Assembly: GCA_945643635.1 (NCBI GenBank)
Contig: CALZFC010000021.1
Location: forward strand, 4,141,001-4,205,000
Direction of reading: 5' to 3'
From: Allodiplogaster sudhausi
Taxonomy: Eukaryota; Nematoda; Chromadorea; Rhabditida; Diplogasteridae
Length of the DNA: 64,000 nucleotides
Below, piece by piece: positions 52,785 to 64,000 of this stretch (position 1 is the first letter of the stretch; each line of letters begins with the position of its first letter). The notes under the pieces were generated by a model, which saw only the letters and a list, made by a program, of their open reading frames with translations, had not been told where the DNA came from and searched no databases. Both the position numbers and the translations under genes were made by a program.

Positions 52785-54846
52785 TTCTATTTCCGCTCCG
52801 TTTCGAGTTATGGGTCTCGAGTAACCTACCATTCGACCCAGCTCGACGAGCTGAGTACAACAAATACAGCGTCCGCTAGGTTTACAAAGGTTTTGGAGAT
52901 TTATCGATCGAAATATGATCTTCACAAAAGCGCTTGTAACTAGAAAAGTTTTGGTACTAGAGTTCTGCATTTCGTTCGTGTACCCATAGTGCGTAGATCT
53001 CTAATTACACTACTTTGTGTTTACCTGACCTACAGTATCGATTTTTCTATTTCCGCTCCGTTTCGAGTTATGGGTCTCGAGTAACCTACCATTCGACCCA
53101 GCTCGACGAGCTGAGTACAACAAATACAGCGTCCGCTAGGTTTACAGAGGTTTTGGAGATTTATCGATCGAAATATGATCTTCACAAAAGCGCTTGTAAC
53201 TAGAAAAGTTTTGGTACTAGAGTTCTGCATTTCGTTCGTGTACCCATAGTGCGTAGATCTCTAATTACACTACTTTGTGTTTACCTGACCTACAGTATCG
53301 ATTTTTCTATTTCCGCTCCGTTTCGAGTTATGGGTCTCGAGTAACCTACCATTCGACCCAGCTCGACGAGCTGAGTACAACAAATACAGCGTCCGCTAGG
53401 TTTACAGAGGTTTTGGAGATTTATCGATCGAAATATGATCTTCACAAAAGCGCTTGTAACTAGAAAAGTTTTGGTACTAGAGTTCTGCAATCAATTTCGT
53501 TCGTGTACCCATAGTGCGTAGATCTCTAATTACACTACTTTGTATTTACCTGACCTACAGTATCGATTTTCTATTTCCGCTCCGTTTCGAGTTATGGGTC
53601 TCGAGTAACCTACCATTCGACCCATCTCGACGAGCTGAGTACAACAAATACAGCGTCCGCTAGGTTTACAGAGGTTTTGGAGATTTATCGATCGAAATAT
53701 GATCTTCACAAAAGCGCTTGTAACTAGAAAAGTTTTGGTACTAGAGTTCTGCAACCAAACCCAGAGTGCGTAGATCTCTAATTACACTACTTTGTGTTTA
53801 CCTGACCTACAGTATCGATTTTTCTATTTCCGCTCCGTTTCGAGTTATGGGTCTCGAGTAACCTACCATTCGACCCAGCTCGACGAGCTGAGTACAACAA
53901 ATACAGCGTCCGCTAGGTTTCCCGAGGTTTTGGAGATTTATCGATCGAAATATGATCTTCACAAAAGCGCTTGTAACTAGAAAAGTTTTGGTACTAGAGT
54001 TCTGCAATCAATTTCGTTCGTGTACCCATAGTGCGTAGATCTCTAATTACACTACTTTGTGTTTACCTGACCTACAGTATCGATTTTTCTATTTCCGCTC
54101 CGTTTCGAGTTATGGGTCTCGAGTAACCTACCATTCGACCCAGCTCGACGAGCTGAGTACAACAAATACAGCGTCCGCTAGGTTTACAAAGGTTTTGGAG
54201 ATTTATCGATCGAAATATGATCTTCACAAAAGCGCTTGTAACTAGAAAAGTTTTGGTACTAGAGTTCTGCATTTCGTTCGTGTACCCATAGTGCCTAGAT
54301 CTCTAATTACAGTACTTTGTGTTTACCTGACCTACAGTATCGATTTTTCTATTTCCGCTCCGTTTCGAGTTATGGGTCTCGAGTAACCTACCATTCGACC
54401 CAGCTCGACGAGCTGAGTACAACAAATACAGCGTCCGCTAGGTTTACAGAGGTTTTGGAGATTTATCGATCGAAATATGATCTTCACAAAAGCGCTTGTA
54501 ACTAGAAAAGTTTTGGTACTAGAGTTCTGCATTTCGTTCGTGTACCCATAGTGCCTAGATCTCTAATTACAGTACTTTGTGTTTACCTGACCTACAGTAT
54601 CGATTTTTCTATTTCCGCTCCGTTTCGAGTTATGGGTCTCGAGTAACCTACCATTCGACCCAGCTCGACGAGCTGAGTACAACAAATACAGCGTCCGCTA
54701 GGTTTACAGAGGTTTTGGAGATTTATCGATCGTAATATGATCTTCACAAAAGCGCTTGTAACTAGAAAAGTTTTGGTACTAGAGTTCTGCAATCAATTTC
54801 GTTCGTGTACCCATAGTGCGTAGATCTCTAATTACACTACTTTGTA

Positions 54847-57800
54847 TTTACCTGACCTACAGTATCGAATTTTCTATTTCCGCTCCGTTTCGAGTTATGG
54901 GTCTCGAGTAACCTACCATTCGACCCATCTCGACGAGCTGAGTACAACAAATACAGCGTCCGCTAGGTTTACAGAGGTTTTGGAGATTTATCGATCGTAA
55001 TATGATCTTCACAAAAGCGCTTGTAACTAGAAAAGTTTTGGTACTAGAGTTCTGCAACCAAACCCAGAGTGCGTAGATCTCAAATTACACCACTTTGTGT
55101 TTACCTGACCTACAGTATCGATTTTTCTATTTCCGCTCCGTTTCGAGCTATGGGTCTCGAGTAACCTACCATTCGACCCAGCTCGACGAGCTGAGTACAA
55201 CAAATACAGCTTCCGCTAGGTTTCCCGAGGTTTTGGAGATTTATCGATCGAAATATGATCTTCACAAAAGCGCTTGTAACTAGAAAAGTTTTGGTACTAG
55301 AGTTCTGCAATCAATTTCGTTCGTGTACCCATAGTGCGTAGATCTCTAATTACACTACTTTGTATTTACCTGACCTACAGTATCGAATTTTCTATTTCCG
55401 CTCCGTTTCGAGTTATGGGTCTCGAGTAACCTACCATTCGACCCATCTCGACGAGCTGAGTACAACAAATACAGCGTCCGCTAGGTTTACAGAGGTTTTG
55501 GAGATTTATCGATCGTAATATGATCTTCACAAAAGCGCTTGTAACTAGAAAAGTTTTGGTACTAGAGTTCTGCAACCAAACCCAGAGTGCGTAGATCTCA
55601 AATTACACCACTTTGTGTTTACCTGACCTACAGTATCGATTTTTCTATTTCCGCTCCGTTTCGAGCTATGGGTCTCGAGTAACCGAACATTGGACTCAGC
55701 TCGTCGAGCTGAGTACAACAAATACAGTGTCCACTAGGTTTACATAGGTTTTGGAGATTTATCGATCGAAATATGATCTTCACAAAAGCGCTTGTAACTA
55801 GAAAAGTTTTGGTACTAGAGTTCTGCAACCAATTTCGTTCGTGTACCCATAGTGCGTAGATCTCTAATTACACTACTTTGTATTTACCTGACCTACAGTA
55901 TCGATTTTTCTATTTCCGCTCCGTTTCGAGTTATGGGTCTCGAGTAACCTACCATTCGACCCATCTCGACGAGCTGAGTACAACAAATACAGCGTCCGCT
56001 AGGTTTACAGAGGTTTTGGAGATTTATCGATCGAAATATGATCTTCACAAAAGCGCTTGTAACTAGAAAAGTTTTGGTACTAGAGTTCTGCAATCAAACC
56101 CAGAGTGCGTAGATCTCTAATTACACTACTTTGTGTTTACCTGAACTACAGTATCGATTTTTCTATTTCCGCTCCGTTTCGAGCTATGGGTCTCGAGCAG
56201 CCGAACTTGGACTCAGCTCGTCGAGCTGAGTACAACAAATACAGCGTCCGCTAGGTTTACAGAGGTTTTGGAGATTTATCGATCGAAATATGATCTTCAC
56301 AAAAGCGCTTGTAACTAGAAAAGTTTTGGTACTAGAGTTCTGCAATCAAACCCAGAGTGCGTAGATCTCTAATTACACTACTTTGTGTTTACCTGAACTA
56401 CAGTATCGATTTTTCTATTTCCGCTCCGTTTCGAGCTATGGGTCTCGAGCAGCCGAACTTGGACTCAGCTCGTCGAGCTGAGTACAACAAATACAGTGTC
56501 CACTAGGTTTACAGAGGTTTTGGAGATTTATCGATCGAAATATGATCTTCACAAAAGCGCTTTTAACTAGAAAAGTTTTGGTACTAGAGTTCTGCAACCA
56601 ATTTCGTTCGTGTACCCATAGTGCGTAGATCTCTAATTACACTACTTTGTGTTTACCTGACCTACAGTATCGATTTTTCTATTTATGCTCCGTTTCGAGT
56701 TATGGGTCTCGAGTAACCTACCATTCGACCCAGCTCGACGAGCTGAGTACAACAAATACAGCGTCCGCTAGGTTTCCCGAGGTTTTGGAGATTTATCGAT
56801 CGTAATATGATCTTCACAAAAGCGCTTGTAACTAGAAAAGTTTTGGTACTAGAGTTCTGCAATCAATTTCGTTCGTGTACCCATAGTGCGTAGATCTCTA
56901 ATTACACTACTTTGTATTTACCTGACCTACAGTATCGATTTTCTATTTCCGCTCCGTTTCGAGTTATGGGTCTCGAGTAACCTACCATTCGACCCATCTC
57001 GACGAGCTGAGTACAACAAATACAGCGTCCGCTAGGTTTACAGAGGTTTTGGAGATTTATCGATCGTAATATGATCTTCACAAAAGCGCTTGTAACTAGA
57101 AAAGTTTTGGTACTAGAGTTCTGCAACCAAACCCAGAGTGCGTAGATCTCAAATTACACCACTTTGTGTTTACCTGACCTACAGTATCGATTTTTCTATT
57201 TCCGCTCCGTTTCGAGCTATGGGTCTCGAGTAACCTACCATTCGACCCAGCTCGACGAGCTGAGTACAACAAATACAGCTTCCGCTAGGTTTCCCGAGGT
57301 TTTGGAGATTTATCGATCGAAATATGATCTTCACAAAAGCGCTTGTAACTAGAAAAGTTTTGGTACTAGAGTTCTGCAATCAATTTCGTTCGTGTACCCA
57401 TAGTGCGTAGATCTCTAATTACACTACTTTGTATTTACCTGACCTACAGTATCGAATTTTCTATTTCCGCTCCGTTTCGAGTTATGGGTCTCGAGTAACC
57501 TACCATTCGACCCATCTCGACGAGCTGAGTACAACAAATACAGCGTCCGCTAGGTTTACAGAGGTTTTGGAGATTTATCGATCGTAATATGATCTTCACA
57601 AAAGCGCTTGTAACTAGAAAAGTTTTGGTACTAGAGTTCTGCAACCAAACCCAGAGTGCGTAGATCTCAAATTACACCACTTTGTGTTTACCTGACCTAC
57701 AGTATCGATTTTTCTATTTCCGCTCCGTTTCGAGCTATGGGTCTCGAGTAACCGAACATTGGACTCAGCTCGTCGAGCTGAGTACAACAAATACAGTGTC

Positions 57801-58985
57801 CACTAGGTTTACATAGGTTTTGGAGATTTATCGATCGAAATATGATCTTCACAAAAGCGCTTGTAACTTGAAAAGTTTTGGTACTAGAGTTCTGCAACCA
57901 ATTTCGTTCGTGTACCCATAGTGCGTAGATCTCTAATTACACTACTTTGTATTTACCTGACCTACAGTATCGATTTTTCTATTTCCGCTCCGTTTCGAGT
58001 TATGGGTCTCGAGTAACCTACCATTCGACCCATCTCGACGAGCTGAGTACAACAAATACAGCGTCCGCTAGGTTTACAGAGGTTTTGGAGATTTATCGAT
58101 CGAAATATGATCTTCACAAAAGCGCTTGTAACTAGAAAAGTTTTGGTACTAGAGTTCTGCAATCAAACCCAGAGTGCGTAGATCTCTAATTACACTACTT
58201 TGTGTTTACCTGAACTACAGTATCGATTTTTCTATTTCCGCTCCGTTTCGAGCTATGGGTCTCGAGCAGCCGAACTTGGACTCAGCTCGTCGAGCTGAGT
58301 ACAACAAATACAGCGTCCGCTAGGTTTACAGAGGTTTTGGAGATTTATCGATCGAAATATGATCTTCACAAAAGCGCTTGTAACTAGAAAAGTTTTGGTA
58401 CTAGAGTTCTGCAATCAAACCCAGAGTGCGTAGATCTCTAATTACACTACTTTGTGTTTACCTGAACTACAGTATCGATTTTTCTATTTCCGCTCCGTTT
58501 CGAGCTATGGGTCTCGAGCAGCCGAACTTGGACTCAGCTCGTCGAGCTGAGTACAACAAATACAGTGTCCACTAGGTTTACAGAGGTTTTGGAGATTTAT
58601 CGATCGAAATATGATCTTCACAAAAGCGCTTTTAACTAGAAAAGTTTTGGTACTAGAGTTCTGCAACCAATTTCGTTCGTGTACCCATAGTGCGTAGATC
58701 TCTAATTACACTACTTTGTGTTTACCTGACCTACAGTATCGATTTTTCTATTTATGCTCCGTTTCGAGTTATGGGTCTCGAGTAACCTACCATTCGACCC
58801 AGCTCGACGAGCTGAGTACAACAAATACAGCGTCCGCTAGGTTTCCCGAGGTTTTGGAGATTTATCGATCGAAATATGATCTTCACAAAAGCGCTTGTAA
58901 CTAGAAAAGTTTTGGTACTAGAGTTCTGCAATCAATTTCGTTCGTGTACCCATAGTGCGTAGATCTCTAATTACACTACTTTGTA
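54847..58985 (+). repeat. Eight-monomer higher-order repeat of 2069/2070 bp, two tandem copies (54847-56916 and 56917-58985)
   Basis: Both copies run 1b, type 1 with agcttccgc and tttcccgagg, 1b with cgaattttc, type 2 with gtaaccgaacattgg and acatagg, 1b, 3 with cgtccgct, 3, type 1 with tttatgctcc. Starts are offset by 2069 bp. Differences: cgaattttc (copy 1, first monomer) against cgattttc (copy 2); gtaactagaa near 55797 against gtaacttgaa near 57866; gatcgtaatatg near 56800 against gatcgaaatatg near 58869. Confidence 0.87.
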
Positions 58986-59762
58986 TTTACCTGACCTACA
59001 GTATCGATTTTTCTATTTCCGCTCCGTTTCGAGTTATGGGTCTCGAGTAACCTACCATTCGACCCATCTCGACGAGCTGAGTACAACAAATACAGCGTCC
59101 GCTAGGTTTACAGAGGTTTTGGAGATTTATCGATCGAAATATGATCTTCACAAAAGCGCTTGTAACTAGAAAAGTTTTGGTACTAGAGTTCTGCAATCAA
59201 ACCCAGAGTGCGTAGATCTCTAATTACACTACTTTGTGTTTACCTGAACTACAGTATCGATTTTTCTATTTCCGCTCCGTTTCGAGCTATGGGTCTCGAG
59301 CAGCCAAACTTGGACTCAGCTCGTCGAGCTGAGTACAACAAATACAGTGTCCACTAGGTTTACAGAGGTTTTGGAGATTTATCGATCGAAATATGATCTT
59401 CACAAAAGCGCTTTTAACTAGAAAAGTTTTGGTACTAGAGTTCTGCAACCAATTTCGTTCGTGTACCCATAGTGCGTAGATCTCTAATTACAGTACTTTG
59501 TGTTTACCTGACCTACAGTATCGATTTTTCTATTTATGCTCCGTTTCGAGTTATGGGTCTCGAGTAACCTACCATTCGACCCAGCTCGACGAGCTGAGTA
59601 CAACAAATACAGCGTCCGCTAGGTTTCCCGAGGTTTTGGAGATTTATCGATCGAAATATGATCTTCACAAAAGCGCTTGTAACTAGAAAAGTTTTGGTAC
59701 TAGAGTTCTGCATTTCGTTCGTGTACCCATAGTGCCTAGATCTCTAATTACAGTACTTTGTG

Positions 59763-62700
59763 TTTACCTGACCTACAGTATCGATTTTTCTATTTCCGCT
59801 CCGTTTCGAGTTATGGGTCTCGAGTAACCTACCATTCGACCCAGCTCGACGAGCTGAGTACAACAAATACAGCTTCCGCTAGGTTTCCCGAGGTTTTGGA
59901 GATTTATCGATCGAAATATGATCTTCACAAAAGCGCTTGTAACTAGAAAAGTTTTGGTACTAGAGTTCTGCAATCAATTTCGTTCGTGTACCCATAGTGC
60001 GTAGATCTCTAATTACACTACTTTGTATTTACCTGACCTACAGTATCGAATTTTCTATTTCCGCTCCGTTTCGAGTTATGGGTCTCGAGTAACCTACCAT
60101 TCGACCCATCTCGACGAGCTGAGTACAACAAATACAGCGTCCGCTAGGTTTACAGAGGTTTTGGAGATTTATCGATCGTAATATGATCTTCACAAAAGCG
60201 CTTGTAACTAGAAAAGTTTTGGTACTAGAGTTCTGCAACCAAACCCAGAGTGCGTAGATCTCAAATTACACCACTTTGTGTTTACCTGACCTACAGTATC
60301 GATTTTTCTATTTCCGCTCCGTTTCGAGCTATGGGTCTCGAGTAACCGAACATTGGACTCAGCTCGTCGAGCTGAGTACAACAAATACAGTGTCCACTAG
60401 GTTTACATAGGTTTTGGAGATTTATCGATCGAAATATGATCTTCACAAAAGCGCTTGTAACTTGAAAAGTTTTGGTACTAGAGTTCTGCAACCAATTTCG
60501 TTCGTGTACCCATAGTGCGTAGATCTCTAATTACACTACTTTGTATTTACCTGACCTACAGTATCGATTTTTCTATTTCCGCTCCGTTTCGAGTTATGGG
60601 TCTCGAGTAACCTACCATTCGACCCATCTCGACGAGCTGAGTACAACAAATACAGCGTCCGCTAGGTTTACAGAGGTTTTGGAGATTTATCGATCGAAAT
60701 ATGATCTTCACAAAAGCGCTTGTAACTAGAAAAGTTTTGGTACTAGAGTTCTGCAATCAAACCCAGAGTGCGTAGATCTCTAATTACACTACTTTGTGTT
60801 TACCTGAACTACAGTATCGATTTTTCTATTTCCGCTCCGTTTCGAGCTATGGGTCTCGAGCAGCCGAACTTGGACTCAGCTCGTCGAGCTGAGTACAACA
60901 AATACAGCGTCCGCTAGGTTTACAGAGGTTTTGGAGATTTATCGATCGAAATATGATCTTCACAAAAGCGCTTGTAACTAGAAAAGTTTTGGTACTAGAG
61001 TTCTGCAATCAAACCCAGAGTGCGTAGATCTCTAATTACACTACTTTGTGTTTACCTGAACTACAGTATCGATTTTTCTATTTCCGCTCCGTTTCGAGCT
61101 ATGGGTCTCGAGCAGCCGAACTTGGACTCAGCTCGTCGAGCTGAGTACAACAAATACAGTGTCCACTAGGTTTACAGAGGTTTTGGAGATTTATCGATCG
61201 AAATATGATCTTCACAAAAGCGCTTTTAACTAGAAAAGTTTTGGTACTAGAGTTCTGCAATCAAACCCAGAGTGCGTAGATCTCTAATTACACTACTTTG
61301 TGTTTACCTGAACTACAGTATCGATTTTTCTATTTCCGCTCCGTTTCGAGTTATGGGTCTCGAGTAACCTACCATTCGACCCATCTCGACGAGCTGAGTA
61401 CAACAAATACAGCGTCCGCTAGGTTTACAGAGGTTTTGGAGATTTATCGATCGAAATATGATCTTCACAAAAGCGCTTGTAACTAGAAAAGTTTTGGTAC
61501 TAGAGTTCTGCAATCAAACCCAGAGTGCGTAGATCTCTAATTACACTACTTTGTGTTTACCTGAACTACAGTATCGATTTTTCTATTTCCGCTCCGTTTC
61601 GAGCTATGGGTCTCGAGCAGCCAAACTTGGACTCAGCTCGTCGAGCTGAGTACAACAAATACAGTGTCCACTAGGTTTACAGAGGTTTTGGAGATTTATC
61701 GATCGAAATATGATCTTCACAAAAGCGCTTTTAACTAGAAAAGTTTTGGTACTAGAGTTCTGCAACCAATTTCGTTCGTGTACCCATAGTGCGTAGATCT
61801 CTAATTACACTACTTTGTGTTTACCTGACCTACAGTATCGATTTTTCTATTTATGCTCCGTTTCGAGTTATGGGTCTCGAGTAACCTACCATTCGACCCA
61901 GCTCGACGAGCTGAGTACAACAAATACAGCGTCCGCTAGGTTTCCCGAGGTTTTGGAGATTTATCGATCGAAATATGATCTTCACAAAAGCGCTTGTAAC
62001 TAGAAAAGTTTTGGTACTAGAGTTCTGCAATCAATTTCGTTCGTGTACCCATAGTGCGTAGATCTCTAATTACAGTACTTTGTGTTTACCTGACCTACAG
62101 TATCGATTTTTCTATTTCCGCTCCGTTTCGAGTTATGGGTCTCGAGTAACCTACCATTCGACCCAGCTCGACGAGCTGAGTACAACAAATACAGCGTCCG
62201 CTAGGTTTACAAAGGTTTTGGAGATTTATCGATCGAAATATGATCTTCACAAAAGCGCTTGTAACTAGAAAAGTTTTGGTACTAGAGTTCTGCATTTCGT
62301 TCGTGTACCCATAGTGCCTAGATCTCTAATTACAGTACTTTGTGTTTACCTGACCTACAGTATCGATTTTTCTATTTCCGATCCGTTTCGAGTTATGGGT
62401 CTCGAGTAACCTACCATTCGACCCAGCTCGACGAGCTGAGTACAACAAATACAGCTTCCGCTAGGTTTCCCGAGGTTTTGGAGATTTATCGATCGAAATA
62501 TGATCTTCACAAAAGCGCTTGTAACTAGAAAAGTTTTGGTACTAGAGTTCTGCAATCAATTTCGTTCGTGTACCCATAGTGCGTAGATCTCTAATTACAC
62601 TACTTTGTATTTACCTGACCTACAGTATCGAATTTTCTATTTCCGCTCCGTTTCGAGTTATGGGTCTCGAGTAACCTACCATTCGACCCATCTCGACGAG

Positions 62701-64000
62701 CTGAGTACAACAAATACAGCGTCCGCTAGGTTTACAGAGGTTTTGGAGATTTATCGATCGTAATATGATCTTCACAAAAGCGCTTGTAACTAGAAAAGTT
62801 TTGGTACTAGAGTTCTGCAACCAAACCCAGAGTGCGCAGATCTCAAATTACACCACTTTGTGTTTACCTGACCTACAGTATCGATTTTTCTATTTCCGCT
62901 CCGTTTCGAGCTATGGGTCTCGAGTAACCTACCATTCGACCCATCTCGACGAGCTGAGTACAACAAATACAGCGTCCGCTAGGTTTACAGAGGTTTTGGA
63001 GATTTATCGATCGTAATATGATCTTCACAAAAGCGCTTGTAACTAGAAAAGTTTTGGTACTAGAGTTCTGCAACCAAACCCAGAGTGCGTAGATCTCAAA
63101 TTACACCACTTTGTGTTTACCTGACCTACAGTATCGATTTTTCTATTTCCGCTCCGTTTCGAGCTATGGGTCTCGAGTAGCCGAACATTGGACTCAGCTC
63201 GTCGAGCTGAGTACAACAAATACAGTGTCCACTAGGTTTACATAGGTTTTGGAGATTTATCGATCGAAATATGATCTTCACAAAAGCGCTTGTAACTTGA
63301 AAAGTTTTGGTACTAGAGTTCTGCAACCAATTTCGTTCGTGTACCCATAGTGCGTAGATCTCTAATTACACTACTTTGTATTTACCTGACCTACAGTATC
63401 GATTTTTCTATTTCCGCTCCGTTTCGAGTTATGGGTCTCGAGTAACCTACCATTCGACCCATCTCGACGAGCTGAGTACAACAAATACAGCGTCCGCTAG
63501 GTTTACAGAGGTTTTGGAGATTTATCGATCGAAATATGATCTTCACAAAAGCGCTTGTAACTAGAAAAGTTTTGGTACTAGAGTTCTGCAATCAAACCCA
63601 GAGTGCGTAGATCTCTAATTACACTACTTTGTGTTTACCTGAACTACAGTATCGATTTTTCTATCTCCGCTCCGTTTCGAGCTATGGGTCTCGAGCAGCC
63701 GAACTTGGACTCAGCTCGTCGAGCTGAGTACAACAAATACAGTGTCCACTAGGTTTACAGAGGTTTTGGAGATTTATCGATCGAAATATGATCTTCACAA
63801 AAGCGCTTTTAACTAGAAAAGTTTTGGTACTAGAGTTCTGCAACCAATTTCGTTCGTGTACCCATAGTGCGTAGATCTCTAATTACACTACTTTGTGTTT
63901 ACCTGACCTACAGTATCGATTTTTCTATTTATGCTCCGTTTCGAGTTATGGGTCTCGAGTAACCTACCATTCGACCCAGCTCGACGAGCTGAGTACAACA
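59763..64000 (+). repeat. Further, partly rearranged copies of the right-hand higher-order unit (from 59763 and from 62345)
   Basis: Monomers from 59763 (type 1 with agcttcc and cccgagg, 1b with cgaattttc, type 2 with acatagg, 1b, 3, 3) repeat those from 57169 at +2594 bp. The order then gains an extra 1b (61303) and type 3 monomer before the tttatgctcc monomer at 61820. A new start at 62345 repeats the set with an added 1b monomer (62863) and only one type 3 (63634). The rare gtaacttgaaaag change is at 57869, 60463 and 63298, spacings of 2594 and 2835 bp. The last unit is cut by the window end. Confidence 0.8.

Larger units (their letters stand above)
4569..64000 (+). repeat. Satellite array, arm B (about 228 monomers of 252-265 bp)
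   Basis: From here to the window end monomers follow head to tail in one orientation with no other sequence between them. Constant landmarks in nearly every copy are tttacctgacctacagtatc, cgctccgtttcgag, the XhoI-type site in gggtctcgag, the central ctcg-N-cgag dyad, gtacaacaaatacag, ggttttggagatttatcgat, cacaaaagcgctt, agttttggtactagagttct and the BglII site in gtagatctc. Length varies almost only in the linker after gttctgca. Copies of the same type are near-identical, differing by a few bases; the types differ at clustered diagnostic sites. There is no transposon insertion, gene or microsatellite block in 59.4 kb. The array is cut by the window end, within gagtacaaca. Confidence 0.98.
45464..64000 (+). 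repeat. Right-hand domain enriched in new diagnostic variants
   Basis: Variants rare or absent further left cluster here. They are tttcccgagg (47919 onward), tttatgctcc (near 50424, 51730, 56684, 58751, 59534, 61852 and 63928; tttgtgctcc near 52518), aattacagtac (51949 onward), gtgcctagatc (near 54292, 54551, 59735 and 62315), gatcgtaatatg (54730-63015 only) and acataggtttt (45847, then 55743 onward). Most sit in several monomers at distances equal to local higher-order repeats, so they spread by duplication and not by independent mutation. This looks like the youngest, most recently amplified part of the array. Confidence 0.8.

Noticed and set aside
264..63591. Hundreds of open frames of 62-83 codons (up to 114) on both strands
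   Set aside because: They recur with the satellite period, overlap antisense, begin at TTG, lose frame in type 3 and indel-carrying monomers, and show no recognisable domain. The longest (minus strand, 18686-19030) is only a read-through created by a 2-bp linker deletion.
4569..64000. CRISPR-like array of repeats
   Set aside because: There are no short repeats separated by unique spacers; the whole 260-bp unit is repeated and there are no cas genes.
1..64000. rDNA spacer, 5S rRNA cluster or telomeric repeat
   Set aside because: No rRNA-like sequence or short telomere-type unit was seen; the only periodicity is the ~260-bp monomer and its multiples.
1..64000. A known named insect or nematode satellite family
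   Set aside because: I do not recognise the monomer with confidence. A search of a repeat library with the 265-bp consensus would decide, and without it naming a family or species would be a guess.

Overview
The whole 64 kb window is one tandem satellite-DNA array. I see no protein-coding gene, RNA gene, transposon, CRISPR array or unique sequence. About 245 copies of a ~260-bp monomer follow one another from the first base to the last, and both window ends cut through a monomer, so the array continues on both sides. The setting is eukaryotic heterochromatin or a centromere-type locus. I cannot name the species. The one monomer I counted by hand (7767-8031) has 42% G+C and 16 CpG in 265 bp, more than its base composition predicts, so the lineage does not look strongly CpG-depleted. 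That would suit many invertebrates, but it is only a hint.

Layout. Positions 1-4511 (arm A) hold about 17 monomers in one orientation. At 4512 the orientation flips. A junction monomer with an internal deletion of about 141 bp, then a diverged monomer, lead into 59.4 kb of monomers in the opposite orientation (arm B, to 64000). The arms are not mirror images: they differ in monomer types and in monomer order.

Monomer types, read in arm B orientation. Type 1 has taacctaccattcgacccag before the central dyad and cgtccgct after it. Type 1b is the same but has gacccatctcg, which breaks the dyad, and often tttgtattt. Type 2 has tagccgaacattggactcag, then tgtccact. Type 3 resembles type 2 but has gcagcc and lacks one A (gaacttgg). 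Monomers are joined by a linker with three main length alleles, giving monomers of 265, 260 or 253 bp. A 265+253 pair makes a 518-bp dimer.

Higher-order structure. Dimers dominate around 9-13.5 kb. Longer units are repeated in tandem elsewhere: 1310 bp (arm A), 1565 bp (20.2-23.4 kb), 789 bp (38.4-40.0 kb), 2593/2594 bp (44.2-49.3 kb), 2069/2070 bp (54.8-59.0 kb) and about 2.6-2.8 kb spacing to the right end. From about 45 kb rightwards, new diagnostic variants appear and are carried along in these duplications, so this looks like the most recently amplified part. Mosaic monomers combining type 1 and type 2 segments point to frequent unequal exchange or gene conversion.

Short open frames of 62 and 66 codons recur on opposite strands of almost every monomer. 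They start at TTG, overlap each other antisense and are broken in all type 3 monomers, so I treat them as by-products of the repeat and not as genes.
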